Below, in pieces: positions 37,201-48,672 of a stretch of DNA of 64,000 nt. Made by a program: the position numbers and the translations under genes. The stretch comes from Volvox africanus (Eukaryota; Chlorophyta; Chlorophyceae; Chlamydomonadales; Volvocaceae). The notes under the pieces were generated by a model that was given only the letters and a program-made list of their open reading frames with translations, was not told where the DNA came from and did no database searches. Position 1 is the stretch's first letter. Each line of letters starts with the position of its first letter. The stretch spans positions 3,844,001 through 3,908,000 of the forward strand of contig BSDZ01000008.1 in NCBI GenBank assembly GCA_030268105.1, in the 5' to 3' direction.

Positions 37201-37635
37201 GAGGGACGGCTGAAGCTGCCCAAAATCAACAGCTCTGCGGATATGCGCAAGGCCCTCACTGCACTAGGCAGCATTACGCCGGACTCATTGCTGGCCTTCG
37301 AGCTACTATGGACTCCCCAGGTGCGAGTGGGCGGTAATGTTGGTTCTAACGGCGGGCCATCTGGGTTCGGCCAAGGGCGAGCTGTTCTGAGTGTTGGGCG
37401 CCCTGCCTTCCTACGGTCCATGCAGAGTGGCAAATCCATCGCCCAGCTGTATCAGAGGTATCATGGACGACCTGTTATACTGTTGTACGCTGTCATTATC
37501 GTTGTTGGCCTAGCTGTGCCAGTGGCAAGAGGCCCGAGGATGTGTGCCATGTGTACCTTTGGTGCGCAGGCGGAAGGCGACAGTTACAACAAGGAGGAGT
37601 TGCTTCAGGACTTCCCGAACCTGGCTCTACTTTGA
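34281..37635 (+). CDS. DUF1517 family protein, probably plastid-targeted (7 exons)
   Basis: Exons 34281-34363, 35039-35094, 35363-35515, 36080-36183, 36580-36676, 37154-37320 and 37570-37635 give 726 nt and 241 residues, with every phase matching. Residues 1-28 (MAQVRGHLHLPSCISVLRRG...) look like a transit peptide. After it comes SVFFFGFGGAPG, then an Asp-rich linker. The DUF1517 domain then runs to the end: EYTVIKVQVGLFGDVRKWQ, SLQFILQETITKLLRNMEYV, DNLEDCERKFNQVSLEERTK, VVAVEGRLKLPKINSSADMR, AFELLWTPQ and ELLQDFPNL. This matches the block order I recall from plant plastid and cyanobacterial proteins of this family, whose function is not established. The protein is shorter than plant members and lacks their Gly/Ser-rich membrane segment before the domain. 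The 675-bp first intron could hide another exon. UGUAA occurs at 38073. Confidence 0.85.
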
Positions 37636-38198
37636 GGACTATGCAGGCAGCAACATGAAATTAAAACCAATATCAGCTGCCGGCGAATGCATACACTGTA
37701 GCGCAGGTTCACTTGGGAGCTAGCATATAAGGGGCGTCACCAAACCGATACCTTCAAATGTCGCTCGCTCGCAGCTTAGATAGCTAGCGCATGCTCGCAA
37801 TGCTATGTTAGGAATTTAAAATTGAAGAGGAAAGAACCATCGCCAAGTGTGAAAATTGCGCGGTGCGTCGGTTTGGTGGGATGCCATGGCGTGTACTCGC
37901 GACGTCAAGGCTTCGCCGAGATCACAGGTGTGGCCGTCCTAAATATAATTGGTAACACATGTTCTTGGCATGCCAAGCCGTATCGGGCGACTCGGTGTCA
38001 TACAATGCTATAACGAGAAGTAATTCTTAATTGTTTAATCACAACGTCCGTGCAACGAGGCTAGAACAACGATGTAATGCGCGTTCAAGGCCAATTTAGT
38101 CAACTATTTTTCAATCGCTCCACGCGGCCTAATTGCTCCTCCGTACCACAACTTGAAGAAAGGCTATAGTTCAAAGTGCAAGAGCTGACTTGCTTAGC
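37636..38198. other. Convergent 3' region between the DUF1517 gene and a small minus gene
   Basis: No gene seen. A TGTAA motif at 38073-38077 (plus strand), 438 bp after the DUF1517 stop, is a possible polyadenylation signal. Confidence 0.5.
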
Positions 38199-38541
38199 CT
38201 AGATACGGGGCGTCCGCTTGCTGCGGGTCTTGGGGCTAGGTAGCTGCTCGTCTTTGACAGGGGTAGCGACAGCGGCGGCAGCGTTCCGGGTGGTGCGTGG
38301 CGTCGCGGGGCCCGCACTCTTAACGGGTGAAGGCATCCCCTGCAAACAATAACAATAATTAAAGTTACACGTTTGCATGGAGAGGATGGAGTCGTGAAGA
38401 AGTAACGGGTCATCGCGTGGAACTGAAGCCACATACCTCGGCCTTCTCCTTCGTGCGCACTGGTGATGACTGGGCATATCCAGGAGACGCAATCGGTTTC
38501 CGTGGCCTGCGATGAGCATCCGCCGACAAGTGTTGCTGCAT
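38199..38541 (-). CDS. Small basic SP/TP-rich protein, or 3' end of a larger gene
   Basis: Two minus-strand exons, 38437-38541 and 38199-38339, joined by a GTATGT..GCAG intron in phase 0, give 81 residues. The sequence is basic and full of proline-directed sites: IASPGYAQSSPVRTKEK, then MPSPVKSAGPATPRTTR, ATPVK, LPSPKTRSKRTPRI and stop. SP/TP next to K or R is the consensus for cyclin-dependent kinases, and the KTRSKR end could be a nuclear signal, so a cell-cycle-regulated nuclear protein is an inference. The assumed start, ATGCAGCAACAC, also contains a good splice acceptor (TGCAG|CAACAC), so this may be only the C-terminal part of a larger gene. I found no upstream exons in the next 1.5 kb and cannot name the protein. 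Confidence 0.5.
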
Positions 38542-39424
38542 GGCCGAAGCTTAGCCGACTTCCTTTCCGTAAACCGACCACAAATTTTTCTTGGCCCAAA
38601 TTTTAAATTTTGACATTATGTATGGCTCACCTGGTCGACCGGCGGACTGTGTGGCCCTCGCCCTATATTTGACACGTAGGTTGATGCGGTCAACGCTTAA
38701 CGACTGGCCTTTAGAAAAATGTTGCACAATCGCTTATGCGTTCAATGACAACTTACATCTGATACGTATACTGTGCCTTGGACCTCTGGCTCGCCAAGCC
38801 GCTGCGCCTCTATCGACTTGCGAAGTGGGGTCTTCCTCCGGATTCTAAGCAAAAGTATAGTTGTAAGAAGTGTAATTGCTACAAGAATGGCTGGAACCAC
38901 CATTAACGGAAATGGACTGTCCATTTTAATAAGAAGCGGAGGGACGTTGACCAGAGCACCCGCCGACAGGAGAGACTTTACAATTGCAACAATGACAGCC
39001 TGTAGAGAGATGTCAATGCCAATCGGTTTTAACTATCTCTAAAGCCTAGCCTTGCGTGTATCCGCAGTCCTCTTTTTTGTGACGGTTTGTTTCACGCTGT
39101 ACGACAACATTTTAGCCGGAAAGCCTGTGTACAGTCTCCATAGTCTTATTGAGAAGTAACAATATGATCTATAGATGATATATATTTCAAAGGTCAACAT
39201 TCCTAATAATAAGCTGCTAGACATGTAAGACGTACTGGTATCCCTAACGAAGAGGCAGGTAAGAACCCCCTATGTACATTTTGCTCTATCGGAAGCTTTA
39301 TTCATGGAAATGAATCACAATAAATATTTGACTTTTCCTTACTTTGTGTAGCTAATTATCAGCGATGCAAAACGACAGATGTGCGCGACTGATGCTTATA
39401 ATGCCTCGACGGGTCTAACCTTCG

Positions 39425-39450
39425 GGTTTTCGGACATGGTTTTCGGACAT
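39425..39450. repeat. 13-bp tandem duplication
   Basis: GGTTTTCGGACAT occurs twice back to back. A TAATTCATTC element is also repeated at 39451 and 39471. Confidence 0.85.
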
Positions 39451-40080
39451 TAATTCATTCTCTCCGCTGCTAATTCATTCTTCTGCAACCAAGTGCCATG
39501 AATGTAACCCAACAACCGACGTAACTTGTCCTTCATTTTTTTCCGAAATGCGCGATTACTACAGTCTCAGAAATCTTCATCTGAACATGGATCTGATTAC
39601 ATTTAATAAGTCCTTGGTAGCTACAAGAGCTATGGTTATTACAGCTCGGTGATCCTCGAGCGCGTTGCATCTTGTTGCATCCAGTTACCTTCCGTTTTAA
39701 TGAACCACCAAGATGCTGCACGAAATAACGACCTGGAACGAATCGCCTTCAAACAACCTTCGCTCTTCTTCTGTTGAACTATGCAATCTACCAGCGGAGA
39801 TAGGAGGAAGCAGAAGGTGCTGACGTCCATTGACACACTGTAAGTAAACGGTAGGCCGGGGTAGACAAGGACAGAATAAAAAGTAGGAAAATTAGTTAAG
39901 CATCTTGCTGCCACAAAAGTTGGTTCACAATGTTGCTTATGGACACTTAAGTGTGGTGCTTTGCGGAAGTAGGATGCTGTTGCGATCTCTAAGCTCTCGA
40001 CACTACTAGACACGTGTGCTCCTTTTGCACCAGGTACCTAGCCCGCATGACACGCTCCTTACGGAAAGGAATGGAATTCC

Positions 40081-40120
40081 TTTCTGTCACCTTAGAGGCC
40101 TTCCTGTCACCCTAGAGGCC
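40081..40120. repeat. 20-bp tandem duplication
   Basis: Two adjacent 20-bp copies (consensus TTYCTGTCACCYTAGAGGCC) differ at two positions. Confidence 0.85.
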
Positions 40121-40371
40121 TCGTCAGCCTCCAACTCCCTCGGCAGATTAGATCTCTTCCCTGTTTCCGTTTTCTTTACACTTTTCCACAACCTAATCTT
40201 TAACTATATTGCATGTTCTCCTACTCATAATATCTGGGATAATAGAAACAGAGGGGACTCCGTCTGGGGCAGGGCTAGGCTACAAACCCAAGAAACAACA
40301 AGCATGCCGTTTGAGGCCGCCTAACTGGTGGACAGGACGGAACTGGTCTACCTGTCGTAACATCCTTGGAC

Positions 40372-40941
40372 ATGCGTATCAATATGAGGCACATGGGTGC
40401 ACTGTACAGTGGACTTGCTGGCGTTGCAAGACTTAGATTAGTTTTCGCACGGATGTTACGAACAGCAATCTTGCTCGTTCTGCCCGCGATTGGAGCCAGG
40501 GGGTCAATGGACCCCTGGTTGGATTTGGACGAGGTGCGCCATCACTTAGTTCCTGTTGGCGACTCAGCTACAGCGCTCCAGCATGTGTCATCGCAGACGG
40601 TAAGCACATCGCCAGAAGAAGCGCTTCCAGTAGCAAACGATGAGCTAGTAGCACGGCAGGTTATTACCTCAAATGTACCAACGGCCCGCAAGGAACGACT
40701 GTTTTGTCTACTTGGTCCATGGGGTCTTCGTACGGCTGCAAGACATCATGCACTGCTGGGAGCCCAGCGGCGTGATATTGTGTTCCCCAGGAAGCCCGAG
40801 ACGAGGACTCCACACATGCGCAGACCCGCCTCCAGACCGTTTCTAACCAGGAAAAGTGGTGACTGGTATTTCGTAGTGACGGCCGAACACCGCCCGGGAC
40901 CTGCCAGTGGGGACCCAGTTTGGAATTGGCGGAACGGCTAG
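40372..40941 (+). CDS. Possible secreted or membrane-anchored protein, single exon, unknown
   Basis: An uninterrupted frame of about 190 codons, longer than other frames in this AT-rich neighbourhood. ATG codons at 40372 and 40453 are possible starts. From 40453 the N-terminus MLRTAILLVLPAIGARG looks like a signal peptide, followed by the acidic MDPWLDLDEVRHH. The rest is Arg/Pro-rich (RKPETRTPHMRRPASRP) and ends SGDPVWNWRNG. No domain is recognised. It lies between AT-rich spacer and the GLG1 gene, with no splice sites needed. It could equally be one exon of a larger gene or a chance frame. Confidence 0.35.
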   Translation: MRINMRHMGALYSGLAGVARLRLVFARMLRTAILLVLPAIGARGSMDPWLDLDEVRHHLVPVGDSATALQHVSSQTVSTSPEEALPVANDELVARQVITSNVPTARKERLFCLLGPWGLRTAARHHALLGAQRRDIVFPRKPETRTPHMRRPASRPFLTRKSGDWYFVVTAEHRPGPASGDPVWNWRNG

Positions 40942-41833
40942 TGGTTATTAATATCGCTCATTTTATTTCTCGTGGCTCTTGTGGCTACCCTCACCTTGGT
41001 GGGAAGGTGGAGATAGTCAAACACATCATAGATATACGACTGACACTAACCAAATAAATCGCATTTAGCATTAACCCGCCCGTACCCGACTGAATACGTT
41101 TGGAATCAAAAGCAAGCGGCAAAGGAAGTAACGCATACCTCTTAAGTGGGCTCAAGCAAATCAAGCCGATGGCCACAGAAGGTAACATCAACATGAACGA
41201 ACTTGTCAGGGTGCAGACCCATTCGACAAGGGTTTAGGATGGCGCAGGTGCTTGGCCCCAGTAATCCTGATACGTCCACCCATGCGGTAGATGCCCCACG
41301 TGTATAGTGGAGCGGCTACCGGCCGACTGTAATCGAGTGGGGTCCCCATTTTGAAGCGACCTAGTCAGGCACAGGCCAACAGCAGAAGCATGTAACGAAG
41401 GTGCCACAAGTGGCCATAAGATTCGACAGTGACCCCTCTACCCGCGTATATGTCCCGTTTAACGTGGAGCAGGTTGATTTACCCAACCAAGAGATCTTGC
41501 AACGGACATTTCTACGTACATATCTACCCCAACACTCCTCGATCTGCGAAGGTGGTTCAGCGAGAGACTTGCGCACAGCCGTTGACACGTAACCGCACAG
41601 TGATTTTCCAGAGGCTCGTAGGAGGTTTGTTAATGAAAATCATGCTTTTATTGAATTACCCTCAAAATGTTACAAATTATTGCAAGTAAATGCATGGAAA
41701 TGCCGTACATTATGGGCCCGTCTGGCTGCTTTAACCAAGGTCTGTACCAACTCTCTGTACATTTTTTCCCAATGACATCCTAGGCTGACACATAGCTGCA
41801 TATATAATATTCCTGGACCCATTAACTAGGACC
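40942..41833. other. Upstream region of the GLG1 gene
   Basis: A plus frame at 41401-41592 (VAIRFDSDPSTRVYVPFNVE...) looks partly protein-like but has no start or splice context that I trust. The right end contains the GLG1 promoter. Confidence 0.4.
41800..41808 (+). promoter_or_regulatory. TATA-like element upstream of GLG1
   Basis: ATATATAAT lies about 26-34 bp before the GLG1 start codon at 41834. That is too close to leave much 5' UTR, so it may be a chance AT run. Confidence 0.3.
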
Positions 41834-44800
41834 ATGCGAGCTACGCTGCTCGCCCTAGTGCTGGGAGCACACCTCATCCTTGCTAGCGCAGACGCCCCCG
41901 CTGCTGCGGCAACCGCTCCGATCAAGAAGGAGGTTGCACCGCCCAAGATTTCAAACATTATTCCATCGGCTGGAAGTGCAGAGCTTTATAACGGGAACGG
42001 GGACGTAAGCGCAACGGGTGAGGTCGATCACAAATGAGTCTTGCGCCAGTGACTCTAGCTAAGCAGCAGGCGGCAATCACCTGCAGGAGATTGCGCTGGG
42101 GATGCGAAGGCTGCCTGCAAGGACGTTATCGCAGGCGAGGGACGCTTGACGAACTGCCTCACCAAGCGGATACGAGCTCAGCGCCAAGGGAACGTAGTGG
42201 GTAAGAACTTAGCTTATAAAGATTATAAAAACTGTTGTATAACGGGAGTCTATTTTGCAGGGCGTAAGGTGGTTGACAAGTGCGTAGAGGCCCTGGCAGC
42301 CTTCAAGATTGACAGGTCAAAGAAGATTAACAAGGATGTTCCATTGGGTAAGCAATAACGAATGAAGATTGATTTCGCAAACAACATGGCTAACATAGCG
42401 ATTGGCGATTCTTGTCTACAGCTAAGGCATGCAAGGACGATGTGGACAAGCTCTGCAAGGACGCCAATGATGATAAGGCGCCAGGCTCTGTGGTCAGCTG
42501 CCTCATGTATGTTTTTAAATTTCAGGGTGGGGGGACGCTCGGCGGAAATGTCGGGACAGGATCCTTACCTCCTCGGCTCATTTGCAGGGATAAAAAGCCT
42601 AAGCTGACTGCGGGCTGCAGTGCTGAGGTGTTCCGCATGCAGCAGGAGGTGAGTTATCCTGGCTCAGCCTTGGATCCTCCTTGCATTTCACGTAAGACCC
42701 AAGGTTCGTTATGCACCGTGCGCAGGTTGCAGAAGACTATCGTTTCGACTACAAGCTCTTCACTGCCTGTAAGGATGACGTCAGGAATCTTTGCAAGGAC
42801 CTGGAACAGGGTGAAGAGCTCGAGTGCTTGGTACGTGATTGAGTATAGGAAATCCAATCGGCAAACGTACACTCTGCACATCTCCCATTGTAGTGATTGT
42901 GCGTTGTTTCAGGGGGGCTTCGGGAAAAGCTTCATGATAACAATCATTAGTGCTTATGAAGAGCAGTCGGCATCCGCTTCCAAAATTTATTTGGGTTGTT
43001 GGTTAATGGCCTGCCGAACTATGTCGTATGTCAGTGGTGGGTTGGTGTGGCAGGAAAATATCACCGACCCTTATAGTTGCTCACCATTATTCGATTACTC
43101 AATAATAATATACATCTTCTTGTTTCCTATATAAATTCTTTTTACGCGATGTGGCTACTTTTGGGTCAAATGCCGGATGGCTAGCGGCAGGTGACGGTCG
43201 CAAGCAAAAATTAATTATAACTATTGAAGGATTGGACAATTCGTCGAGGCACCAATAGCTGGATTTTTGGGGTGTTTAAGGGGTGCTCAGGTTTGCAACG
43301 AACCTTACTTTGGAGCGAATAGACGTCCAGGCTTACCCTTGATTTTCAAGCGCTCCTCTCTGCTTTCGTTGGGACTTTTAAGTGGAATTAATGAAACATA
43401 TGAATATGACGACAGCGGTTTTGAGGGGTTGGATTTGATGAAACGTCCGTACGGCAGGGTGGTTGGATGGGTCCTAAATGAAATATCCTGTCCCCCTGAT
43501 TTTCCCTAATTGCTTGTGAACATGCTTAAGGGAATTGCAGAAAGTATGCCATCGGAGTTTTTATAAACACAGCTTATGGCCCTAACAACCCTATCCCCGA
43601 TGTCCATCAAACCTTGTAACCATGCCACCGGCTTTGCCGCTGTCATGTTGGCGCTTGATTGCCCCAGCTAAGTTGTGTTCATGGTTTGCAAGAAGAAGCT
43701 TTAATACCTTTATTTTATTTGAGGCGTGGGTCCTTTGCTTACAGGCACAACACCGGATCCAGGTTTCGTGGGAATGCCAGAACCAGATGTTTCGGAACGA
43801 GAAGGAGACTAGTGACGACATTCGCCTCAGCACACGCCTCTTCAGGAAGTGCCTGACAGATCAGCAGAAATTTTGCAGTGATGTGGAGCCAGGGCACATG
43901 CGCGTCCAGGAGTGCCTGGAGGACAACATTGAGGAGGCTGACTTCTCCGCAGAGTGCAAGGCAGAGCTGGAGGACGTGATCGCTAAACGTGTTGCGGATT
44001 TCCGTCTGGATACTGCGCTCAGAGAGGCTTGCGAAAGTGATTTGAAGGACACTTGTGGCACGACACTGAAGGAGATGGACGAGGTAAGGTGACAAACGCA
44101 TGCTGGCGTGTTTCCTCAAAATCACGCACTTCTTTGCTGCACGCCCCTCCACCCGCAGGACGACAACCTAAAGAAGTCTGCGTTGAACTGCCTTCAATCG
44201 CTGCGTGAGGAGCTGAAGAGCGACAAGTGTAAGGCGGAAATCCACCGTCGACTGGCCCGTGCAGCTCGTGATATCCGGTTTGACGAGGTCCTGGCCGGCG
44301 CCTGCACGGATGACCGTAACCGATTTTGCAGCGAGGTTCAGCCGGTGCGTAAACGGGTTCCATCATAGAGTGATAATAATTTCCAAAGTTTCTAAGAGGA
44401 TACCCCTTCTTTTCGCAGGGCTCGGCCCGTGTAATCCGTTGCCTGCAGGATAACCGCAACAGTCTGGACCAGAAATGTGCTGCCGCTTTGTTTGATCACG
44501 AGGTTAAAATGGCTGAGGACATTGACTTCAAGTTCCCGATGAAGCGTGCATGTGCTTGGGAGATCAGCTCATTCTGCAAGAATGTCCCACACGGGCATGC
44601 GCGCATTGTCAGGTGCGTGGGGGGAGACTGAGGGACACTGCAAAGCCGGGTTTTTATTCGACAGGCTTAGGCGCATCTAGTTTTGTCTGAAAGCACAGGG
44701 AGTCACGGGTCGCATACAAAGAGCATACCCTTGTTGTTCATAAGGAGGGACGCACTTACCCTATCCAAGACGGCACAGATAAAGCAGCTTTAATAAGTAT

Positions 44801-47183
44801 ATTTCGTCAACGTGGGAGTGGCAGGGTGCTCTCGTGTTCTGTCTGCATTCGCACTGAAAATGGCGCTATAATATGCATACGCCATGTGGATGGTGGTGGT
44901 GGTGGGTACTTAACCCGGGAAAATCATTGATTTCAGAAGAGTCAACGTGGGTGAACGGATTGCGGTGCCCCACCGTACTCGAGGCACACATTTGCTCTTG
45001 GGTTCTTGTATTGATCTGTATCCTGCTGGGTTATACCCTTGTCAGCTGAAATACCAGCAATGTACCCGGTTCTTGTGCAGGTGCCTAGAGGACCAGATTG
45101 ACAATACGGACATGTCAAAGGAATGCAAGGACGAGGTCATGAAGGACATGAATCGCATGGCGCAGGATTATCGGCTGAACTGGCGCCTTAACAACGCCTG
45201 CGAAGCGGAAATCCAAAAGCTGTGCCCCAACGCCTGCAGCACTACACTCGGCGTGACTTGTGGCGGCTTAGTCCTGCAGTGCCTGCAAGATAAGCAGGAC
45301 AATATTACGAACGCCGCTTGTCAGGAAGAAGTCTTCTACTACGAACTTATGGAGGTTACTGACTTCCGGAATGACGTTATCCTTGCTGAAGCCTGCAGAA
45401 ACGATGTCGAGTCGTACTGCAAGGACGTCGAACCGGGTAAGCTGGACAACCTGATTCGTTGTGCTGGGCCATGATGCTGTGTGACGGACGTCGCACATGT
45501 AAGGATGAAGCTACGAAAGTTGATGATATCTTATAAAGCCTGAAATAACTATCGTACATAACTATCATTAATAACTGTCATCCACTTGTCCAGGAAGGAT
45601 TCAGACAGTGCTTGCTTGAATTCGTTTTAGGTGTTGTTCACCGCTCGTGGTCCATAGCCTGATACACAGTAGTGGACTGCATGGGAAGAGGGACAGGCTC
45701 TAATCGGCTCCAGTAACATGGTTGCGCATCGGATCAATGGTGAACCAATAAGCCAGTGAGTTCCACCCCATGAGATTTTAATACTAGTGATGGAAGGTTT
45801 TGGGGATCTTGGATTACTTGCAGACACAATCGTGATTTGGCAAATCACTTGTGCCAATATGTAGGTGAGGGTCGTGTCCACCAATGCTTGCGGTACAACA
45901 AGGAGAAACTTTCGGAGCAGTGCCGTAACGAAGAGATGAAGCTTGCTGCGCTGGAGTATCGTGACATCCGCTTGCGGCCGAAACTCAACAAGCTTTGCTC
46001 GGAGGAGAAGGCCGTTTACTGCAAGGTAGGCCACATACGGACTGCAAAACTGTCGGGCTCGTGGTATTCTAGTGTCGAACGGCTGCGGAATGCACGTTGG
46101 AGCTGTAAGCAGAAGAGTGTATTCTACTTCTGGCATGCAGTACACCGCATGTTTAGACACCCGTCCATTCTCTCATTGTGCTGTGCCTATAGGATGTGAA
46201 GCCCGGCAAGGCTCGCGTAATCAAGTGCCTTGTGGAGAATATGGCTCAGCCGAACTTTGGGGAGGAGTGCAAGGAGGAGCTCCAGAAGCGCGAAGATATG
46301 ATGAAGTCAGACTACCGGTATGATATTGGCGTCTTTACCAACTGCGAAGCTGACGTTGACACTTACTGCAAGGAGGCGAAGACAAAGCTTCGTGGCAACG
46401 CAACCGTCCTGAAATGTCTAGTGGATAACTTCAAAAGTCTGGCTGAGCAGTGCCAGACGGAAATGTCCCGAGCCGTGCGCTTGGCGTTATGGGATTACAA
46501 GCCTGGCGCAGCACTGACAACGGCCTGCGACGCCGACGTAGAGGCACAATGCCCAAGGGTGCGTCGGGGCGTTCGGGAAAAACGTATATCGATCCCATGC
46601 ATGGTTGTAACGCTTATAGTTGCCGTTCTTCACTGCAATGGTGATGCAATAACGGGGATTCTTATTTAGAGGTCCGTACTGGGATGGTTTATGTACTATC
46701 TTCGTTCCATGCAAGAGACCGTGGCGACTATTCACTTCCCAAAACATTTTTCATCAGCAATTACTCAACAGAAACGTCTTCGTGTTCCAAACGCAGGGTT
46801 CTAGGAGCCGCTCTGGCGCTGTCTTCACTATTGGTGCTGTTGGGCGGTGCCTATCAAAAACCCTGGTGGAAGGCAAGCGCCTGGATAACAAGTGTCGCGC
46901 ACTTGTGCTCGTGGCTGCACCGAAGGATGCCCGTGTCTACTTCGACCACCCTGAGTCTACATCGGCTCTTATTCAGAAGATTGCACAGGTCCAACAGGCT
47001 GCCGGTCTCGAATCTGTGCTGGTTGACACGGATAGCAGCACCGTAACTGTGACAGGATGGGTGGCGCTTGCCTGTATTATCTCTCTCATAATTGTCTTCA
47101 TCGGTGGTGCTGTGATGCTTTACAAGCGCTTAGTGGGTGCCGAGAAGCCACACACATTGCACATTAAGTCTGGCGATGCGTAG
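41834..47183 (+). CDS. GLG1: Golgi apparatus protein 1 homologue, cysteine-rich type I membrane protein (13 exons)
   Basis: Exons 41834-42017, 42087-42200, 42261-42347, 42422-42506, 42588-42648, 42726-42830, 43745-44083, 44159-44344, 44419-44612, 45081-45436, 45865-46025, 46193-46558 and 46797-47183 give 2,625 nt and 874 residues, all in phase. MRATLLALVLGAHLILASA is a signal peptide. The lumenal part is a series of GLG1-type Cys-rich repeats of about 60 residues. They have the rhythm C..D..K.C..v.PG..rv..CL..n...l...C, as in FRKCLTDQQKFCSDVEPGHM, CTDDRNRFCSEVQPGSARVI and CRNDVESYCKDVEPGEGRVH. One transmembrane helix near residues 835-856 (VALACIISLIIVFIGGAVML) precedes a short cytosolic tail. 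Animal GLG1/ESL-1 is a Golgi resident that binds growth factors or selectin. The algal ligand is unknown. Intron 6 is 914 bp. UGUAA follows at 47348. Confidence 0.93.
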
Positions 47184-47347
47184 TATATGCATAATTCGGG
47201 CGCAGCAAGGCTAGACGCTGTGTGATAGTGCGTATCGGTGTATGCGCGTAAGAGTGCTTGGGAGCACTGTCACATCAAGATTTAGGACCCTATTTTACTG
47301 CATGCATACTTACGATTGGAATTTACTCGAGCTGCTAACAACCATGT

Positions 47348-47352
47348 TGTAA
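47348..47352 (+). terminator. UGUAA polyadenylation signal of GLG1
   Basis: TGTAA 165 bp after the GLG1 stop codon. Confidence 0.6.
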
Positions 47353-47513
47353 TTCATGGTTGTCTGTACATGACTCCCGAGGGAATTGGGGCGTGTAAAA
47401 AGTCTGAGCATCATGATGACTGCGAAGGGGCTATATAAATGTGTGCGGATGTCTAAACGTAAGCGGGTCACCATGCGTATGCTGGATATCATATCTGTTC
47501 CGTACTTGAGAGA

Positions 47514-47518
47514 TTACA
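47514..47518 (-). terminator. UGUAA polyadenylation signal of the minus-strand membrane-protein gene
   Basis: TGTAA on the minus strand 262 bp after the stop at 47780. Confidence 0.5.
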
Positions 47519-47779
47519 AATCCTGACAAGTTTGACCGTGCCGTGGCGATATACAGGGGCGATGGAGGTTAGCTGATTTGCAACGACTGCTAACGGGTGA
47601 ACGTGATAAAGCTGGACGTTTCGTAATAACCTTGACCCTTGTTAATATCCTCGCTGTGCAACATCCCATTCACTACAGGTACTGTTTCATTTTCAAAAAA
47701 CATGAGCCGGCAGCGCTAAATGACAGTCTGGTATTTGTACATCCTAATTTCCACAATAAATGATGTTCGCAATCCAGGA

Positions 47780-48672
47780 CTACTCCGGAAAGCCGCCCAA
47801 GATGTACAGAGTTCCAAATATGAGGGTTACCGTGAGGAGTGCGAAGCAAACAAGGTAGAGACCGAATGACCAGCGCCTCTTCAGACCTGTCTTCTTAGAA
47901 ATCCAAAGGATAACTCTTTCGAAGACGGGTGCCAACGCGATGGCCAAGCTGAAGCGAAGAGGCCGAACAAAATTCTGAGGCATAAGAGTGTCCACATGGG
48001 ATCATGAAGGTGACCATATGAGTTGCCTTGTGGTTTTTAAGGCGTCTCAGGATTGTCGAGTATTGTTGTGAGTTTATGATAGCGCTCTACATATGCCATC
48101 TTCGTCAATGATGCGCATACAGTGGGATCCGCAGTAGATACTGCGTTGGGCGAACCCAAGCATGAACCACATTCGTAAATCCTAATCGCCGCCCATGCCT
48201 ACCTGCATGGTCCACAGCCCGGCATAGAAGCCCAGGAACGCTGGCCATTGTCCCGCAGCCAATGGTGACTTGCCGGTGGCCTTGACAAAACTGATCCATG
48301 CTATTCCCAAGCATATGCCGTACGTAACATTGGAGATAAAGCCTGTCAAGGCGGTGACCAATAGGTGTCATGTTCCTGCGTCAGAAGTCTTCCTATCACT
48401 AGTTCAGGTACCCCACGAATACGACAAAAGCATCCGGGTTGACCTGTATTGAATGGTCAATTGCCCCCACGCGCTGCATTCCACCCGCTTAAACGCCTCA
48501 ATATGTCAGATGCCCTTTGGATCGCGGAATCACCCTTTGTTCCACCTGTCCCACTCCACGTCACGAACCGTAGCTCGCGAACGCGCCCATGCCCAGCTGT
48601 GCCAGCTTATCCTTGTCCAGCTTGTCTCCAAGGAAGAAACTCTTTATGCGGCCCAGCAGACCGGGATTCTTG
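47780..48672 (-). CDS. Conserved multi-pass membrane protein of unknown function (5' end unresolved)
   Basis: Three minus-strand exons join in phase: 48569-48672, 48203-48342 and 47780-47974 (stop). They give about 146 residues. The first segment is charged: NPGLLGRIKSFFLGDKLDKD, then KLAQLGMGAFASYG. It is followed by helix 1 (FISNVTYGICLGIAWISFVK), the loop ATGKSPLAAGQWP, helix 2 (AFLGFYAGLWTMQ), NFVRPLRFSLAIALAPVFER and helix 4 (LYLVCFALLTVTLIFGTLYI), ending GGFPE. I recall plant plastid proteins with the same SYGF.SNVTY...GQW..FL...GLW..NF.RPLRFSL order, so a plastid membrane protein is likely but from memory only. The donor of the first exon is the weak GTTCGT. The N-terminal (transit peptide) exon should lie upstream of 48672, possibly near 49240, but I could not place it. 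Confidence 0.65.

Larger units (their letters stand above)
38542..40371. other. AT-rich intergenic region with small duplications
   Basis: No gene seen. It contains a 13-bp tandem duplication (39425-39450) and a 20-bp tandem duplication (40081-40120). Confidence 0.5.
47184..47779. other. Convergent 3' flank between GLG1 and the membrane-protein gene
   Basis: 3' UTR sequence from both sides, with polyadenylation motifs at 47348 (plus) and 47514-47518 (minus). No gene seen. Confidence 0.6.
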
